Below are positions 53,300 through 64,000 of a DNA stretch of 64,000 bases, in pieces (the first letter of the stretch is position 1; the number at the start of each line of letters is the position of its first letter). Below the pieces are notes generated by a model, which saw only the letters and a program-made list of their open reading frames with translations, was not told the DNA's origin and made no database searches. Position numbers and translations under genes: made by a program. The DNA comes from Phytophthora sp. 'mugwort' (lineage: Eukaryota; Oomycota; Peronosporomycetes; Peronosporales; Peronosporaceae): the NCBI GenBank assembly GCA_033558025.1, contig JAUCEF010000018.1, forward strand, positions 62,001 to 126,000, in the 5' to 3' direction.

Positions 53300-54268
53300 A
53301 AGTACATTGAAATCTGGTTTCCAGCACGTTGCATACAAGTATACGCATGTGTTATTAAAACGGCTAAAGGAACAACTTACCAACTGTTACCTGCCGACTG
53401 TACAACTTTTTGTCCAAGTTCAAGAAAGACCACTGAGTGAATTACAGGACCAAAGCCCCACTCCACAGTCTCTCGGACACTGCCCATCGCGCATTGAAAG
53501 CCGCCTTAGCAGCACTGCAACTTCTGTCGGGAAAAGGGCAGCACACAAATTCACCGCAGCCGTAGGCAGGGTCGCCGTAGATAAACTTGCAACAAAATAC
53601 TTATTCCGGGTCGCTAGCCAGCTCGTCCAGGATACAACGCATGCTGAGCATTATGGGGTCATGGCGACGACCTTCAACGGGACCATTCATGCTCACTAGA
53701 GTACCGTCCGGTACTGTCACGCCTTGCCAGATAAATCAGTGCCGTCTTGGGTGGCCGTTCTACAATGCAGGGTTCTGGTGTGCGCTAGGGCGGCAAAGAT
53801 ACTGCTTGGTGCCGTCTATAAATACCCGGCGGGCCTTTAGAGGAGCTCGTTTCGCCCATATTGCGTGCCAGTCGCCGTGCAGCAGCCAACACGAGGTTAA
53901 AGTACAGAAGCTCCTTGTGTCGCGTGAAGATCATGCACGGTCTGCTTGCAGATACGGCTGTAGGCTGCAGGCGACCGGCCGAACTAGTTCGCGGCCGTGA
54001 AGAGGATGGAGGTCCCCTTCAATCGCCTGCCCAACCTTGCTATCGCCTCTAGCGTGGGAACTATGCCTCGCTCGGGTGTGATGATGCATGACGTCGGGAG
54101 ATGAAGCTTGGTGACCAATTCGCGTAGCTGAAGCACCGTGAAATTGAACCTGGTGCAGGCAGTGATGTCTTCCGTGGCGTGGTCAAAGAAATGTCGGGTA
54201 TTAATGTGTGCTGGTGGTCCTCTTAGACGTAAGCAGCGATATGTAATCAGGATGTGCATCATGCGCAA
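53300..54268 (-). pseudogene. second PIF/Harbinger transposase, degenerate
   Basis: The N-terminal part (54268-53984) has FTVLQLRELVTKLHLPTSCI and GIVPTLEAIARLGRRLKGTS, the helical entry domain of oomycete Harbinger proteins. Further along, read in changing frames, are FIDGTKQYLCRPS and VPDGTLVSMNGPVEGRRHD (first catalytic Asp) at about 53650-53710, homologous to PDGLCIHFWGPMEGRRPD of the first copy. The C-terminal third is heavily mutated. Confidence 0.6.
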
Positions 54269-54506
54269 GAAGCGCTAGCGCTTGACTCGAGCTACGAGCA
54301 AAACCCCAGTATCGACCACTAGCCCTTGAGCTTGAGCTCTTCAATGCGCCGGATGTGGAAGGAGTCTCGCGACGCGATGGAGGACGGCAAGTTGTGTGCA
54401 ACGGAGAGGAAAGGACACAGTAGCAGAACGTTTCGCGTAACAGACAAATCCTCAGAGAGCTGGCCGAGAAGATCGCACTTACCCCTGAACTGTACTTAAC
54501 ACCTTA

Positions 54507-55010
54507 CTAGCCGAGCGCCGCCGCCTACGCGGCGGTGGGTTTAGTATGGGTCCCAGTATGTGTGGAATGAAAGGACGCAGGATAAAATATACATCAAGTT
54601 CATCCAATTGTTAATTTATATATTTCCACCAATGGCCGTCTTCGGCGGCGGAGTGTTGTTTAAGCCAACGGGGCCCGCCTTCGCTGCGCTCGGCAGCCAA
54701 TGATATTGCGTCTAGAATCACATTATGGCGTGACAGACGGACGGAGCGACGTTAGCGTTGAGGTTTAGGATATCTCTGGACATTGCTAAACTTTGGCGGT
54801 GGCCTTATATTTCAGGACAGAGGAAGTATGAAAATGACAAGCAGAGCGCCGCCTGCTGTAAGGGAGGTGATGTGTGCTGGGTCCCAACCCGTTCCGCTCG
54901 TTGTTCCAGCTAGCTTCACCACCCCTACCACTGTTGCAACCCGTTCTGCTCGCTGCACTGCTCGTATCGCGTCCCAACCTGTTCCTCTCGTTGCACCGGA
55001 GGACTACTTC
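54507..55010 (-). mobile_element. Helitron 3' end and subterminal repeats (reverse orientation)
   Basis: Reading the minus strand, the element ends with a perfect hairpin (CCGCCGC, loop GTAG, GCGGCGG; 54518-54535), then seven bases and CTAG (54507-54510), with T as the next base. Tandem subterminal units lie at 54875-55000 (GTCCCAACCCGTTCCGCTCG on the plus strand). The same units and terminal bases occur at the Helitron near 2800. No helicase gene here, so a non-autonomous copy or fragment. Confidence 0.7.
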
Positions 55011-55149
55011 TACTACTACTACTACCGCGTTTTACTGGCCGTTACTCATATTCAAACCGTTAATATGGTATTCACACTGCGTAGTTATATTACTCCTGAA
55101 AAGTGCAACTATAGTACTCTAGAGTACTACTATCTCTAAATGCCCCCAT

Positions 55150-56270
55150 TGAGCAATGCGAGTTCACATTTGGCAATTGCGACTTGGCTGGCTGCAGCAC
55201 ATTAACCGGATGGAGATTGTTACTCTCGAACCTTCACTGAAGCTCAAATTGAACCAATGGGCTGCGCGGCGAACGATTATTACCATGACAGCAAACTCAA
55301 AACTGACCCTTGAAGTAAGCCGGGACATCACCTTTGTGCGATTGGAGTCACGAGGGCACAGATTCTGCCGGTAACGGTTCTTTGACTCAGTGGAAGTTGT
55401 AATGCCATTATAATCCATAATTCACGCAGATTATGCAGTGGAGCATGTGTTTCGTGCGTATTCCAAACCGGAGCAGAAGTCATGCCTACGAGCACTGGGG
55501 CACCAAACAAGCTCTCAAAGAGGCGTTCCAGGAATGTTTGGGCTGGATCTGACACTGATTTCGAGCTGTCCATGGGCAGCTCTTCCCAGGATAATTTCTC
55601 AATTGCAGAACCAACTGTCAAGCGCCGCAAAACGGCTGCCCCTCAGGAGAGCGGTTGAAGGGGGGGGGGGGGAAGCACAGTCACTGCCGAAGGCTTAGGT
55701 TGAAACATGGGCAGGATGTGTCTCTGATGGTACCCAGTTTGGCGCCTGCTTCTCCAGTATCACAGCTCGGTGTGCCTCTCTCGATCAAGCATAGCTGCAA
55801 GGCTGGTTCCCCAGATGATGTTTGAAACCTTATACACAGCCTCGAAAAGCGGAATCGTTGAAGCATTCTTAAACTCTCTGTCGTAATATCTGCGTCCGGT
55901 ACTGCGAAGACATTAAGGTCTGCAACAAGAAGTCTCACTTCAGTTGGGAAGAGACTTTGTGTAATACCAAGGACGTCAGCAATGCAATGGACCAATCCAG
56001 GCAAAATGGAGACCATCCTCTCGCAGTCTTGGTGGGGAAAAAAAGGCATTGCCCAAAAGGTAAACGCTGATATTACGGAAGCGGAGACTGCTGAGCAAAA
56101 TGTGCTTGATGTGACCAAGGGTCCTACCCATACTACTACTTCATTGGTGGGAACCACGGCTCGGAGAAGTGAAAACATGGTGAACATCCTGATTTCAATG
56201 TGGAGATCAGTCAAGGACTGCCATATATTGTGTGTACGTCAGTTGCTTTTCAAAATGTGATGCAGGCAGC
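55150..56270. other. no recognised gene; open frames on both strands
   Basis: The longest frame is minus 56214-55681 (177 residues, LFPTEVRLLVADLNVFAVPD). I could not match it to a family and the overlapping plus frame at 55982-56260 looks no better. A homopolymer run of G lies at 55660-55672. Probably a decayed transposon. Confidence 0.3.
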
Positions 56271-56277
56271 AAAACGG

Positions 56278-56332
56278 GTGATCCTGATTCAGGATTCAGG
56301 ATCACCAGTGCAAATTCAGGATTCCTGAATTT
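56278..56332. repeat. two adjacent short palindromes sharing a TTCAGGA core
   Basis: 56278-56305 is an 11-bp inverted repeat (GTGATCCTGA...TTCAGGATCAC) and 56312-56332 is another (AAATTCAGG...CCTGAATTT). Both are built from ATTCAGGA, repeated four times in 55 bases. Confidence 0.7.
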
Positions 56333-57676
56333 ACAATTCTGAGTAGCAACAGGCATGTACTCCTGCTAAATTAACAGTTTCAATTGTTTAGTGATCGTGT
56401 TGGTGAGCTGATAGCGCCAGCGTTCCAGGAAACGTGTCAGATCAAAATCATTAAGTTTATGCATAACAGTTGGACCAGACATCATCATCGGAGCTTCAGT
56501 GGCTTTCATTGACAGTCAGTGAAGATTCGGCTTTATGCTATGCTTCCCTCGGTCTAAATTGAAGGACATAATGCTCCATTAGTAGCGACAGCCTTCGGTA
56601 ATGGCTACAAGCTCAAGTACGATATCGATATTCGGAGTGTACACAGTTTACAATGTCCGACACCGCACCCTCCACTAAGAATGTTGCTGACCATCTCGAA
56701 ATTGCACGACGGTCATGCCCAGGGGCTCTTTCAATGATGATGGGGACGTTATTAAAAAAGCTGCGCTACTCGGACTATTACTTTAAGTCGACGAAGGTGA
56801 TTCACAAAGTACTTCTGTAACCGCTGACATACAATGACGTCCGCGTTACGTACATCGGCAAGCTGATAAGGAGGTCGATCGAGAATTACGCCGTGTTTGA
56901 TCGCTACTTTCAATCCTCAACCAATGTATAGACAGCCCTCGCAGCAGCCAGCTGGCTCCGAGATGGAGGCGATCCCACAGTTCATCGCAAACCTGGCTTT
57001 GGTCGAAGTCCAGAGACAGAACCTAGTCTCCTCGTACATGGTTGGTTTTCGTCGTCTTTCTGCGAATCGTTCAAGTTTAAAGCAATGACCTTCGAGGCTC
57101 CTCTGTCGGTTGACGAGAGTGAAGACTCCTATTGCAGAGTGCCTAGGACGAGATGTTTCCAAGGCAGGAAAGGTATGCCTTCGCCGAATACTGCTTTAGC
57201 TACAGGCGCGGTTTTCTAAAGTGTCACGAGAGTCGATGGTGTGCACCCCCTGCTTGATCTCTGAACAAAGTCTAACGCACAGAAGATTGCTGCGGTGGAA
57301 GATGGTCCGCGCATAGAGGGAGAATCCTGTTTAGTGGCGGGTCGGATAATACTTCGCAACGAGCACCGGAAGATATTCGCTAAAATGGTGAGGCAGAAGA
57401 AGATGTCGTTATGCTAGCAGTCGTTGTCGCAAAGTAGCTCGTTCGGTCAAGGTTCCTCACCTTCTTCTTAACCTGATTCGGCCGGATGGGTGACGGAGAC
57501 GAACTGCTGTTGGGGCACTCATTCGACAGAACAAAGAACGGGAAGCCTTGAAGTAGTCTGGCATCAGTGTGAGAGACGGCGCAGTGCTGACAGAATGGCT
57601 CGAACTAGAACCCGTTTAACCTGAGGTCGCCCAGCATCAAAGTCCAGTCTAGAAGAAGGACAAGCTGTCCAACGAC

Positions 57677-58018
57677 ATGTTCGTCGGTAAGACAAAGGAA
57701 ACGTACTGGGCTTTACTTGGCTTCTTCAATCACGTCGATTTGGTTCAATGGTTTCGTTGCGAAGCAATTCTTCTCTATCGCGCTGCTTGCACCATCCATC
57801 TCGTCAAGATTTCTTCTTCTGCGTTCCAAGAAAGAGTGTTCTCAACGGGCGGGAATGTCATGGGCCACTTCGCACACGAACGGGCGGCAGCGCCCCGAGA
57901 AGCAGCTCATGCTTCATCAGAACCGAGACGAAATCGGCATCATGAAGGAAGATGCCCGCGAAGCAGCAAAATCTGGGAAGGCTGAGTTGGTTGCTGAGAG
58001 GCTTTTTGTTTTGAGATA
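57677..58018 (+). pseudogene. hAT transposase C-terminal dimerisation domain, frameshifted
   Basis: SSSAFQERVFSTGGNVM is the hallmark of the hAT dimerisation domain (family form: SSxxxERVFSTGG). A frame change near 57870 continues to RPEKQLMLHQNRDEIGIMKE and the TAG at about 58017-58019. The catalytic upstream part should lie in 56400-57670 but is too decayed to read; short frames such as 56897-57088 may belong to it. Confidence 0.6.
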
Positions 58019-58119
58019 GTAGCTGTTGTATGACAATTCACAACTCAGTATGTTGACTACAGCACATGTTCACACCTCCTATATGAAGAAGTAGTTCCTG
58101 AGATACTATTCGATTTGAA

Positions 58120-58815
58120 CGGTACTGTCAACCGCTCGTCCAACCCACTCCGCTCGCTGCGCTACTCATTTCGCGAGACGAGGTCGTGTGTTGGGCCCCA
58201 ACCCGTTCCGGTCGATGTTCTAGCTCACGGCACTACTTTTATCACGTTGGGATGCCGCCATCGCTTCGCTCGGCAACAACATACAGTTTACTTCAGGTGA
58301 CGGTTTTACATATCGTCACGTGAAGTATGTATTCGTGTAGATCACACCAATTAATTGTAGCCATTAGCGGTCGCCTTCGTTTCGTCCTGCAGCTATAAAC
58401 ATACATTAAACCAATGGGAGTGAGCCTTCGCTGCATTTGGCTGCTAGGTGCTGACCAATCGCAGATCGAATAAACCGGACGCAAGGGTGACTGACTGACG
58501 GAGCGGGAACCCTGTCTGATGGGAGCAGTCTGGCAGAGTGCGTCCCGTCGTACGGGCGGTAAGATTGTGTTTGGTTACAACCCGACCCGTTATCTGTTCC
58601 AGCTGGCAATACACATTCTGGGACCGTCCCATCTTATTCCTCTCGCTGTTTCAGCTCGCTTCACTACTCCTATCGCGTCCCAACCGGTTCCATTCGTTGT
58701 TCCAGCTCGCTTCACTGCTCCGATCGCGTATGGAGGCCGCCTTCGCTTTGCTCGGCAGAAAAACAGTTTGAACCCATGAGGAACCACCTCGCTGCGCTCG
58801 GCAGCAAATAGAAAA
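58120..58815 (-). repeat. Helitron-type subterminal repeats, several copies
   Basis: At least three more copies of the unit CCCAACCCGTTCC...GTTCCAGCTCGCTTCAC lie at 58195-58240, 58576-58660 and 58676-58720. Each is followed by CTTCGCTxCGCTCGGCA motifs (58262, 58739, 58790). They match the repeats at 2741-2812 and 54875-55000 but lack a clear hairpin/CTAG end here, suggesting nested or truncated copies. Confidence 0.6.
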
Positions 58816-58819
58816 CCAC

Positions 58820-59780
58820 ACGGATTTTGGCCAATGAGCAGGGGTTTAATCGTCAGGGCAAACGCTCGTAAGGGTCTTAATAAGGTAGGTCATATCGCTA
58901 AGAAGCGGCAAATAAAGAACTTCAGCGCGTCCGAATTCATTTGTCATTCAGCTATGTCGAGCCCTTGTGTCGAGTATCCTATGTGTTGAAAGAACTTGGC
59001 AATGGCAAGCATGCGATCACGGCTGGGTACTCGAGCTCGTTAAAGCGACAACATTCGGAAATGAAAGTCCAGCGCGACGGAGCATCAAGGCGCGCCAAGC
59101 TATCGTACGGTCGTGTGTACTCAAAGGCGTGCAGTGAGACGACCGAAGACTTGGGCATGGGCTGGCTCAACAGCCTCGCGACGGTGAAATAACACGCCAA
59201 TTCTTCCTGCACATCTACCGCTACAGCGATCCATACAAGAATCATCTGCGGAAAAGCTCTGCCAAGCATCGTCCCACTGGCGCTTCGCAGCGCAAAGACT
59301 TGAATGGGCGGTCATCAACCTCACGAGACAGGCGATGAGAATATAACGCGAGTGCTGTGTGTTTCATTTGCATGGGTACACCACAGCGTCCTCGTTCTTG
59401 CAGGCGCCCCATGTGCATACGAGCTTTTCACTCGTACCTTAGCTGACGACGTTGAAGTGCGGTGCCCGGTTTGCCGCATAACTACCACAGCGGATTCGGT
59501 TGTAAATCTTGCCGATGCTTATCGACTCGAGTTGAATCGGCCAACACGTTTCTCAACTTGTTTGGGAATCGGCTAAATCCATTCTATAGGTACGGAAGGG
59601 TTTCGATTAAGTATGATTACGTACTTAGTGGTGACCATAGTTAACTCAAGTAAGTTTGGGATTTCGGTCAATTTGGCTGCGTCGCTTCAACCAATCGATC
59701 TCCGAGATTTCGACCACATTGCACAATATTTGGATTGAAATATAATATGGAAGTGGTTTAGTTAATACGATTAACTTGTC
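58820..59780. other. no supported gene; possible RING-like remnant
   Basis: Open frames at 58941-59192 (+), 59269-58979 (-) and 59304-59576 (+) have no firm match. The last contains VEVRCPVCRI, which resembles the end of a RING finger, but the other zinc ligands are not convincingly placed. Confidence 0.25.
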
Positions 59781-60359
59781 TTGTCTACTGCGTAAAAGCT
59801 ATTTTTGGTGCTTATTCTGGTTTCGCGGTTTTGCGCTTGTGCGTTTGCTTTGGACCAGATTTCTTCCCTTGAACCTCGCTCTTCCTCTGTGATAATTTCT
59901 GGGACTTGAACGTGTTGTCTAAAAGGATACTTTCTTCCAAAGTTGAAAGCAATTTCGCCGAAATAGGACAGGGCAGCCATATTCTCTCCCCTTTCTCAAT
60001 CATTCGAATCCAAACCGTTCAGCCGTAACAGTGATCAAAAACGGTCTGGCGGCTTTCCAATAATTGGCCACGCTCATCGGCAACTAGAGCGGTCACCGTC
60101 ATTCCACAACTTCCCTCGTCTGCATGTCTTCTCCCGGATCCAGAGCAGCATGCGCGGCAAGAAGTCCCTCAAGAATCGCCAGATCCTCAAGCGACTCGAG
60201 GACCTGTTAGCTCAGAGGAGAAGGCAAGTGCTGACAGTGCTCCGGTTGTCGTTAGCAATATCACCCAGCGCATCCGTTACCACGAGGACTTGCCCGCCGG
60301 GCACTAGACGCACAAGAGAGTTGATTCGAGAGTAGAACACTTCTTCGACTCGCGGTGAT

Positions 60360-60797
60360 CTCAGAGAAGCAGCTCTCCTGTCTTTTAGCGTTACCGAGTT
60401 GTCTTCAAGATCGACTACAGCACGGTACGCCTTGAGGGTATCCGTTCCCAGTATAACGTCGTACCGGTACAGTTACGGGCTCAAGGGATAATTACTCTGG
60501 AAAAGCGTAGAGGGTCCCGTGGATGCGGATTGCGTGACCCGACACGCCCTTGAGGCTTCCGTGGTAAGGTTGTAACGATGCCGTAGCTTTGCTAATACAC
60601 TTGAGGACTCTAGAGGCTATCACACTGCAAGTAGCGTCAGCATCCACTAACATCCCCGTAGGAACGCAGTCGACATAACCAGGAGAGACAGACTCGGTCC
60701 CGCTGATAGAGTTAATCACGCGCTTCTCCACAGGAACTAGCAGGTCGCCCACCGCCGTATCGCCGTGACTCGAAGGGCTCCCGGACACTTCTCGCAT
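60360..60797 (-). pseudogene. Gypsy retropepsin (protease) domain, degenerate
   Basis: GMLVDADATCSVIASRVL is the active-site loop of a retroviral-type aspartic protease. The family has D-S/T-G; here it is D-A-D, so the catalytic glycine is lost. KGVSGHAIRIHGTL and, after a frameshift, YDVILGTDTLKAYRAVVDLE are the flap and C-terminal (ILGxDxL) segments typical of oomycete Ty3/Gypsy proteases. Sequence linked to it continues to about 59780 with a basic tail, but no reverse transcriptase follows. Confidence 0.7.
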
Positions 60798-60930
60798 GCC
60801 GCGCGTCTCCGGGTCTCGCCGTCTCGAATGGTACTGACATAATGGCTAATGTCGTCAGCACTCTCAGGATAAGCGGGACGGTCTCCGAACGCCTCCGACC
60901 GTCCCGAGAACAGTGACGAGCAATCGAAGC

Positions 60931-62899
60931 TCACAGTTTTGAGGGGAACAACCTTCTTCCTTCCGCTGACTCAGATCCCGCAAGGAGCCGATCATTCCTT
61001 CTCGACGAGGCTGTCAGTCTTACCATTCGCTTGGACTTAATCAGTTCAGCTTCAGCGGCATAAGCATCCTTAACAAGTCTCAAGATTCGGCGTAAGAGAG
61101 AGTCCTCGAGGTCTCCACCAAGACGTTGCACTAGGAGCAGAGCTCTATCGCGGAGGTTAGGACGACGCAGCCGCGTCGGGTTCAAGAGGCACCGACGGAG
61201 CGGTAGTAGCTCGTACTTGGCAGTCTTTGCTGATCCAATCGGTCTTCGCCTCCTCGTCTTTTACGAGCGAGTACACCACGAGGCGTACTTACCCACAAAG
61301 TCGTGACGGAAGGCGGGTATGGTAGTCATCTGTTCCTTTCTCCACAGGACAGTCCGGTTCTTGAATTTGAGTAGGCTGGCTCAATCCCACCGCAATGCTC
61401 GCTATCACTGCCGACTCGTTCGCGGGGACCCCCGGAAGGTTCTCTTGTTGGGCCAGACGTCGACATAATATCTCGGTCATTACTACTCCACCCCACCCCC
61501 GACATCGCGCGGGTCGGAGACAAGTGACACCACGGCTTTACTCTTCGAAGTATGGGTTTGTTCTGGAGCTTCGCTGCCGAAATTACGGTTTGCCCGTTTA
61601 GCTTCCTCAGACAAAGCCAGCTTGTCACGATACCAGCTCATCCAGTATCCGGATCTGAAAGTTCGCCAGGAAGATACTTCCTTGGTCATTACTAGGGTCT
61701 CCACCGGGATGTTCAGGAGTACGCTTAGTTCTTCAAGAGAAGGATCTTTTAACTGCTTAGAATTATTTTTCATGTGTAGCTTTAGAGCTACCTCGTCAAG
61801 CGGGAACAACCGTTCCTCTATCTCTTTCTCGTATTCCTCTTTCTCTTCGGTCACGCCAGGCAAGGGCCCTTCAGATAGCGGATTCAGTTTATCGACCGTA
61901 AAAATACGAGCGTGAGGTAAGTGTTCCTTCGCTTCTACACGAAGTTCAGGGCTCATAGGGCGTTCTTGTACAGAATCCAGCGTCATGGACGTTTCCTCTG
62001 AGCACGAGTCCTCCATCTGCGCGACAGGCGTCAAGGTCGCATGTGCAACTGTCGAAATTAAGCCTCCTCAAGCTTCGGAGATATCTTCAGCTTGGACGGC
62101 CAAGTCTTCATGGGCACCATTCGTCAGGTCCAGACTCCCATCCACATTGAATTTTCCGAGTTCGTCTTCTCTAGAGTCGTAAAACGGAACACCGTGCTCC
62201 TCATGGTCAGCTGCGACCGTAACGGAACCCTCGGGTTTATGATCTTGCTCTGTTTCGATCTTTCATCTCTCGGCGAAACTGTTTTCCACTATTGGAATAC
62301 CGTTTTTCCCCTGGTCAACTGGGACCGTAACGGAACCTTCGGGTTCGTAATCAGGCTCTGCCCCGAGCCCCTCTTCCTCGGAGAAAGCGTTCTCCTCTTC
62401 AGTCGCCACGCTTCGAGCGATACCGAAGTCCACGACTTCTTGTTGCACAGGGGGCGGGGGTACGTTAGCCCCACTGTTCGTCTTCTTCGTCCACCATCGT
62501 GGCGTAGTCTAGGCCGGTGACTACTCCTTCCGAAAAAGGTTCATCGTAACCACCATTATTCAGATCCTCATCGTTTACGTATCCCTCGTCAATGGGACTT
62601 CCGTCCGCGGTATAGCCAAGCCCCGCGACATCCTCTTCGGCATCCCACATCCATTCGGTATTCATAACAATTTCAGGCAATTCACATCTCGTCGGAACGC
62701 TGTCGACCGTTTCGCCATAGCTAGGAGTCATTCCGACATTACTAACCGTATTCTCCACGGTTGTCGGAGAGAAATCCCCAGTGTCGTTCCACAGGCAAGA
62801 GGAAAGACCGATGCCCCCTTCCTCTGCCGCCGTCATTGCTGCGACGGAGTGGGCGCTTGATTCGGAGCGCTCCCCGCCGGTCCCTGAACAACTATCCAA
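60931..62899 (-). pseudogene. Gypsy polyprotein linker region between Gag and protease
   Basis: Open frames 62899-62465 (acidic: WMWDAEEDVAGLGYTADGSP), 62034-61483 (LSVLLNIPVETLVMTKEVSS...WMSWYRDKLALSEEAKRANR) and 61185-60931 (VQRLGGDLEDSLLRRILRLV, KSKRMVRLTASSRRND) lie in order between the Gag zinc knuckles and the retropepsin, all on the minus strand. They are most simply the spacer of one decayed polyprotein. A duplicated block of about 100 bp (62208-62251 and 62321-62363, both containing GGGACCGTAACGGAACC or a variant) lies within it. Confidence 0.5.
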
Positions 62900-62906
62900 T
62901 TAATGG

Positions 62907-63706
62907 CTAGGTAGGACAATCCGAGACAACGTGGTCTGTACGTTTACAAATAAAGCATTCCCGACGGAACGGTCGATAACCGTTGCTAGGTCGACCAGAA
63001 AGCTGGGCCCGAGGAAGTTGGCACTCCGGAGTGATATGACCCTTCCCTTTGCAATTCCCACAAGTCATCTCGTTACGTCTGCAAATTAGACGGCTACACC
63101 CGAGCATATGACAACGTCCGCACACCATCATACCCTCTTGAGTGTACACGTCGGGGCCTTGGCGGATGCCACGGACGGAAGCGGGCCTTGCGTTACCGTT
63201 CCCAGAAGCGAGGTGGGAGTTCAGGTCCGACCTTGGACTCGGCGGCGCCTCATAAGTAACAGCCGTGAACTGTTGTCTTCTTGGCGACCTTGGAGACCGT
63301 GCAATCTGCTGCTGCTGTGATAACACGTTCTGGGTCTGTTGCATCATTGAGAGCATTTGCGCCATCATGGCGTTCTCCGTGGTCGACTTCTTCTCCGAAT
63401 CTTCAACGAGATCAGTCTCATCCTCTACTGGTAGGTGCATATTCTTGTAAAGCAGTACCGCAACGGCCTGGGGAATCGAGTTCACCATGGTCGTGCACAA
63501 GGCCGCCTTCCACTCTTTGTTGCGTAGTCCCGATAGGAAGTATTGATAGCGCATTTGAAGGTCCTCGCACTGAGCAGCGTCACAGAGGCTCGACATCAAA
63601 TCGCACCACACTTCAGCGGACATGCCCTTGGAACGTTTCTTAGTCTTGAGGGGTTCTATCATTTGCAATGGCGTCTGGCAGACGAACTGATTGTGAAAGC
63701 GAGTTC
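62907..63706 (-). pseudogene. Gypsy Gag protein with zinc knuckles
   Basis: The frame upstream of 63668 continues through FVCQTPLQ before a stop, so the N-terminus is frameshifted away. The capsid-like part has WCDLMSSLCDAAQCEDLQMR and YFLSGLRNKEWKAALCTTMV. A Gln-rich stretch follows, then three cysteine knuckles: CGRCHMLGCSRLIC (irregular), CGNCKGKGHITPEC and CFICKRTDHVVSDC (both C-x2-C-x4-H-x4-C). This is the RNA-binding nucleocapsid part of a Ty3/Gypsy element whose 5' end and LTR lie near or beyond the right edge of the window. Confidence 0.75.
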
Positions 63707-64000
63707 AAGGCGTGCGAAGCTATTGATCTGCGAGTACCTCCACCACTGTTCCCAACCTTACATTACATTTCAGTCACTCCCGAAACGCACTCAGGCGTAG
63801 AACCTCCGTCAGGCCCTCCGTCGCTCGTTCGAATGCATCCCAGAAGGCACGAGCTTTTTCCACTGTAGCTCCATCGGAATAGAATGGTTGAATCATCCGC
63901 ACCGCATTCGTGGTATGGACGGCATACCTCCATTCATCCAGGGTTGAGGTGTGGAAGCCGTTCCTTCGCTCTTACCGGGGAGCGTACTACTTGAAGTATT

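Noticed and set aside
59304..59576. RING-finger protein
   Set aside because: Only CPVCR fits; the remaining zinc ligands are not spaced as in a RING domain.
1..64000. RXLR or Crinkler effector genes, rRNA genes, intact autonomous transposons
   Set aside because: I looked for signal peptide plus RXLR or LFLAK-type motifs and for rRNA-like sequence and saw none; every transposase found carries frameshifts or stops.

Overview
The window looks like nuclear DNA of an oomycete, most likely Phytophthora or a close relative in the Peronosporales. The evidence is short GT-AG introns (65-92 bp), an Inr-like GCTCATT element upstream of a gene, and a very dense mix of Helitron, Mutator (MULE), PIF/Harbinger with Myb/SANT partner, Crypton-like tyrosine recombinase, hAT and Gypsy remnants. 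I recognised these families from motifs in the translated sequence; no database was searched.

Layout. 1-2850: a decayed Helitron Rep/helicase gene followed by a textbook Helitron 3' terminus. 3300-12300: the only ordinary gene island, holding a secreted mucin-like protein, a three-exon secreted EGF/peptidase-S74 protein, a convergent SEL1L/Hrd3-type ERAD protein, and a CENP-B-type HTH protein with a beta-rich tail. 12300-31450: nested transposons. These include a complete 943-bp MULE (TIRs plus 9-bp target duplication) that captured a pyruvate phosphate dikinase fragment, a Harbinger transposase/Myb pair, a Crypton-like recombinase split by an insertion, and a MULE-plus-Ulp1 (C48) element. 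A paralogue of the HTH gene lies at 27185-28147.

31480-47160 is the most unusual part: GC-rich, intron-poor genes unlike their surroundings. They include an NPH-II-like DExH helicase, a SET methyltransferase, a small NET-like protein, coiled-coil proteins and several unrecognised proteins. Many carry frameshifts. I read this as an endogenous nucleocytoplasmic large DNA virus (NCLDV)-like insertion. It contains a near-identical 4.2-kb inverted duplication (31482-35676 against 39554-43745) around a 3.9-kb spacer with an AT-rich block and a strong gene-end hairpin. Four related short mobile elements sit in or beside it. One still carries the C-terminus of a Fanzor/TnpB-like RNA-guided nuclease; the other three look like internally deleted derivatives that keep the structured 3' end.

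47700-64000: a second MULE-plus-Ulp1 element, a second convergent Myb/Harbinger pair, Helitron-end repeats, an hAT transposase tail, and a truncated Gypsy element (Gag zinc knuckles and retropepsin) running off the right edge.

Functionally, only the 3.3-12.3 kb island and the 27.2-28.1 kb gene look like intact host genes. Nearly everything else is mobile or viral DNA in decay, and the arrangement records repeated nesting, gene capture and a recent inverted duplication.
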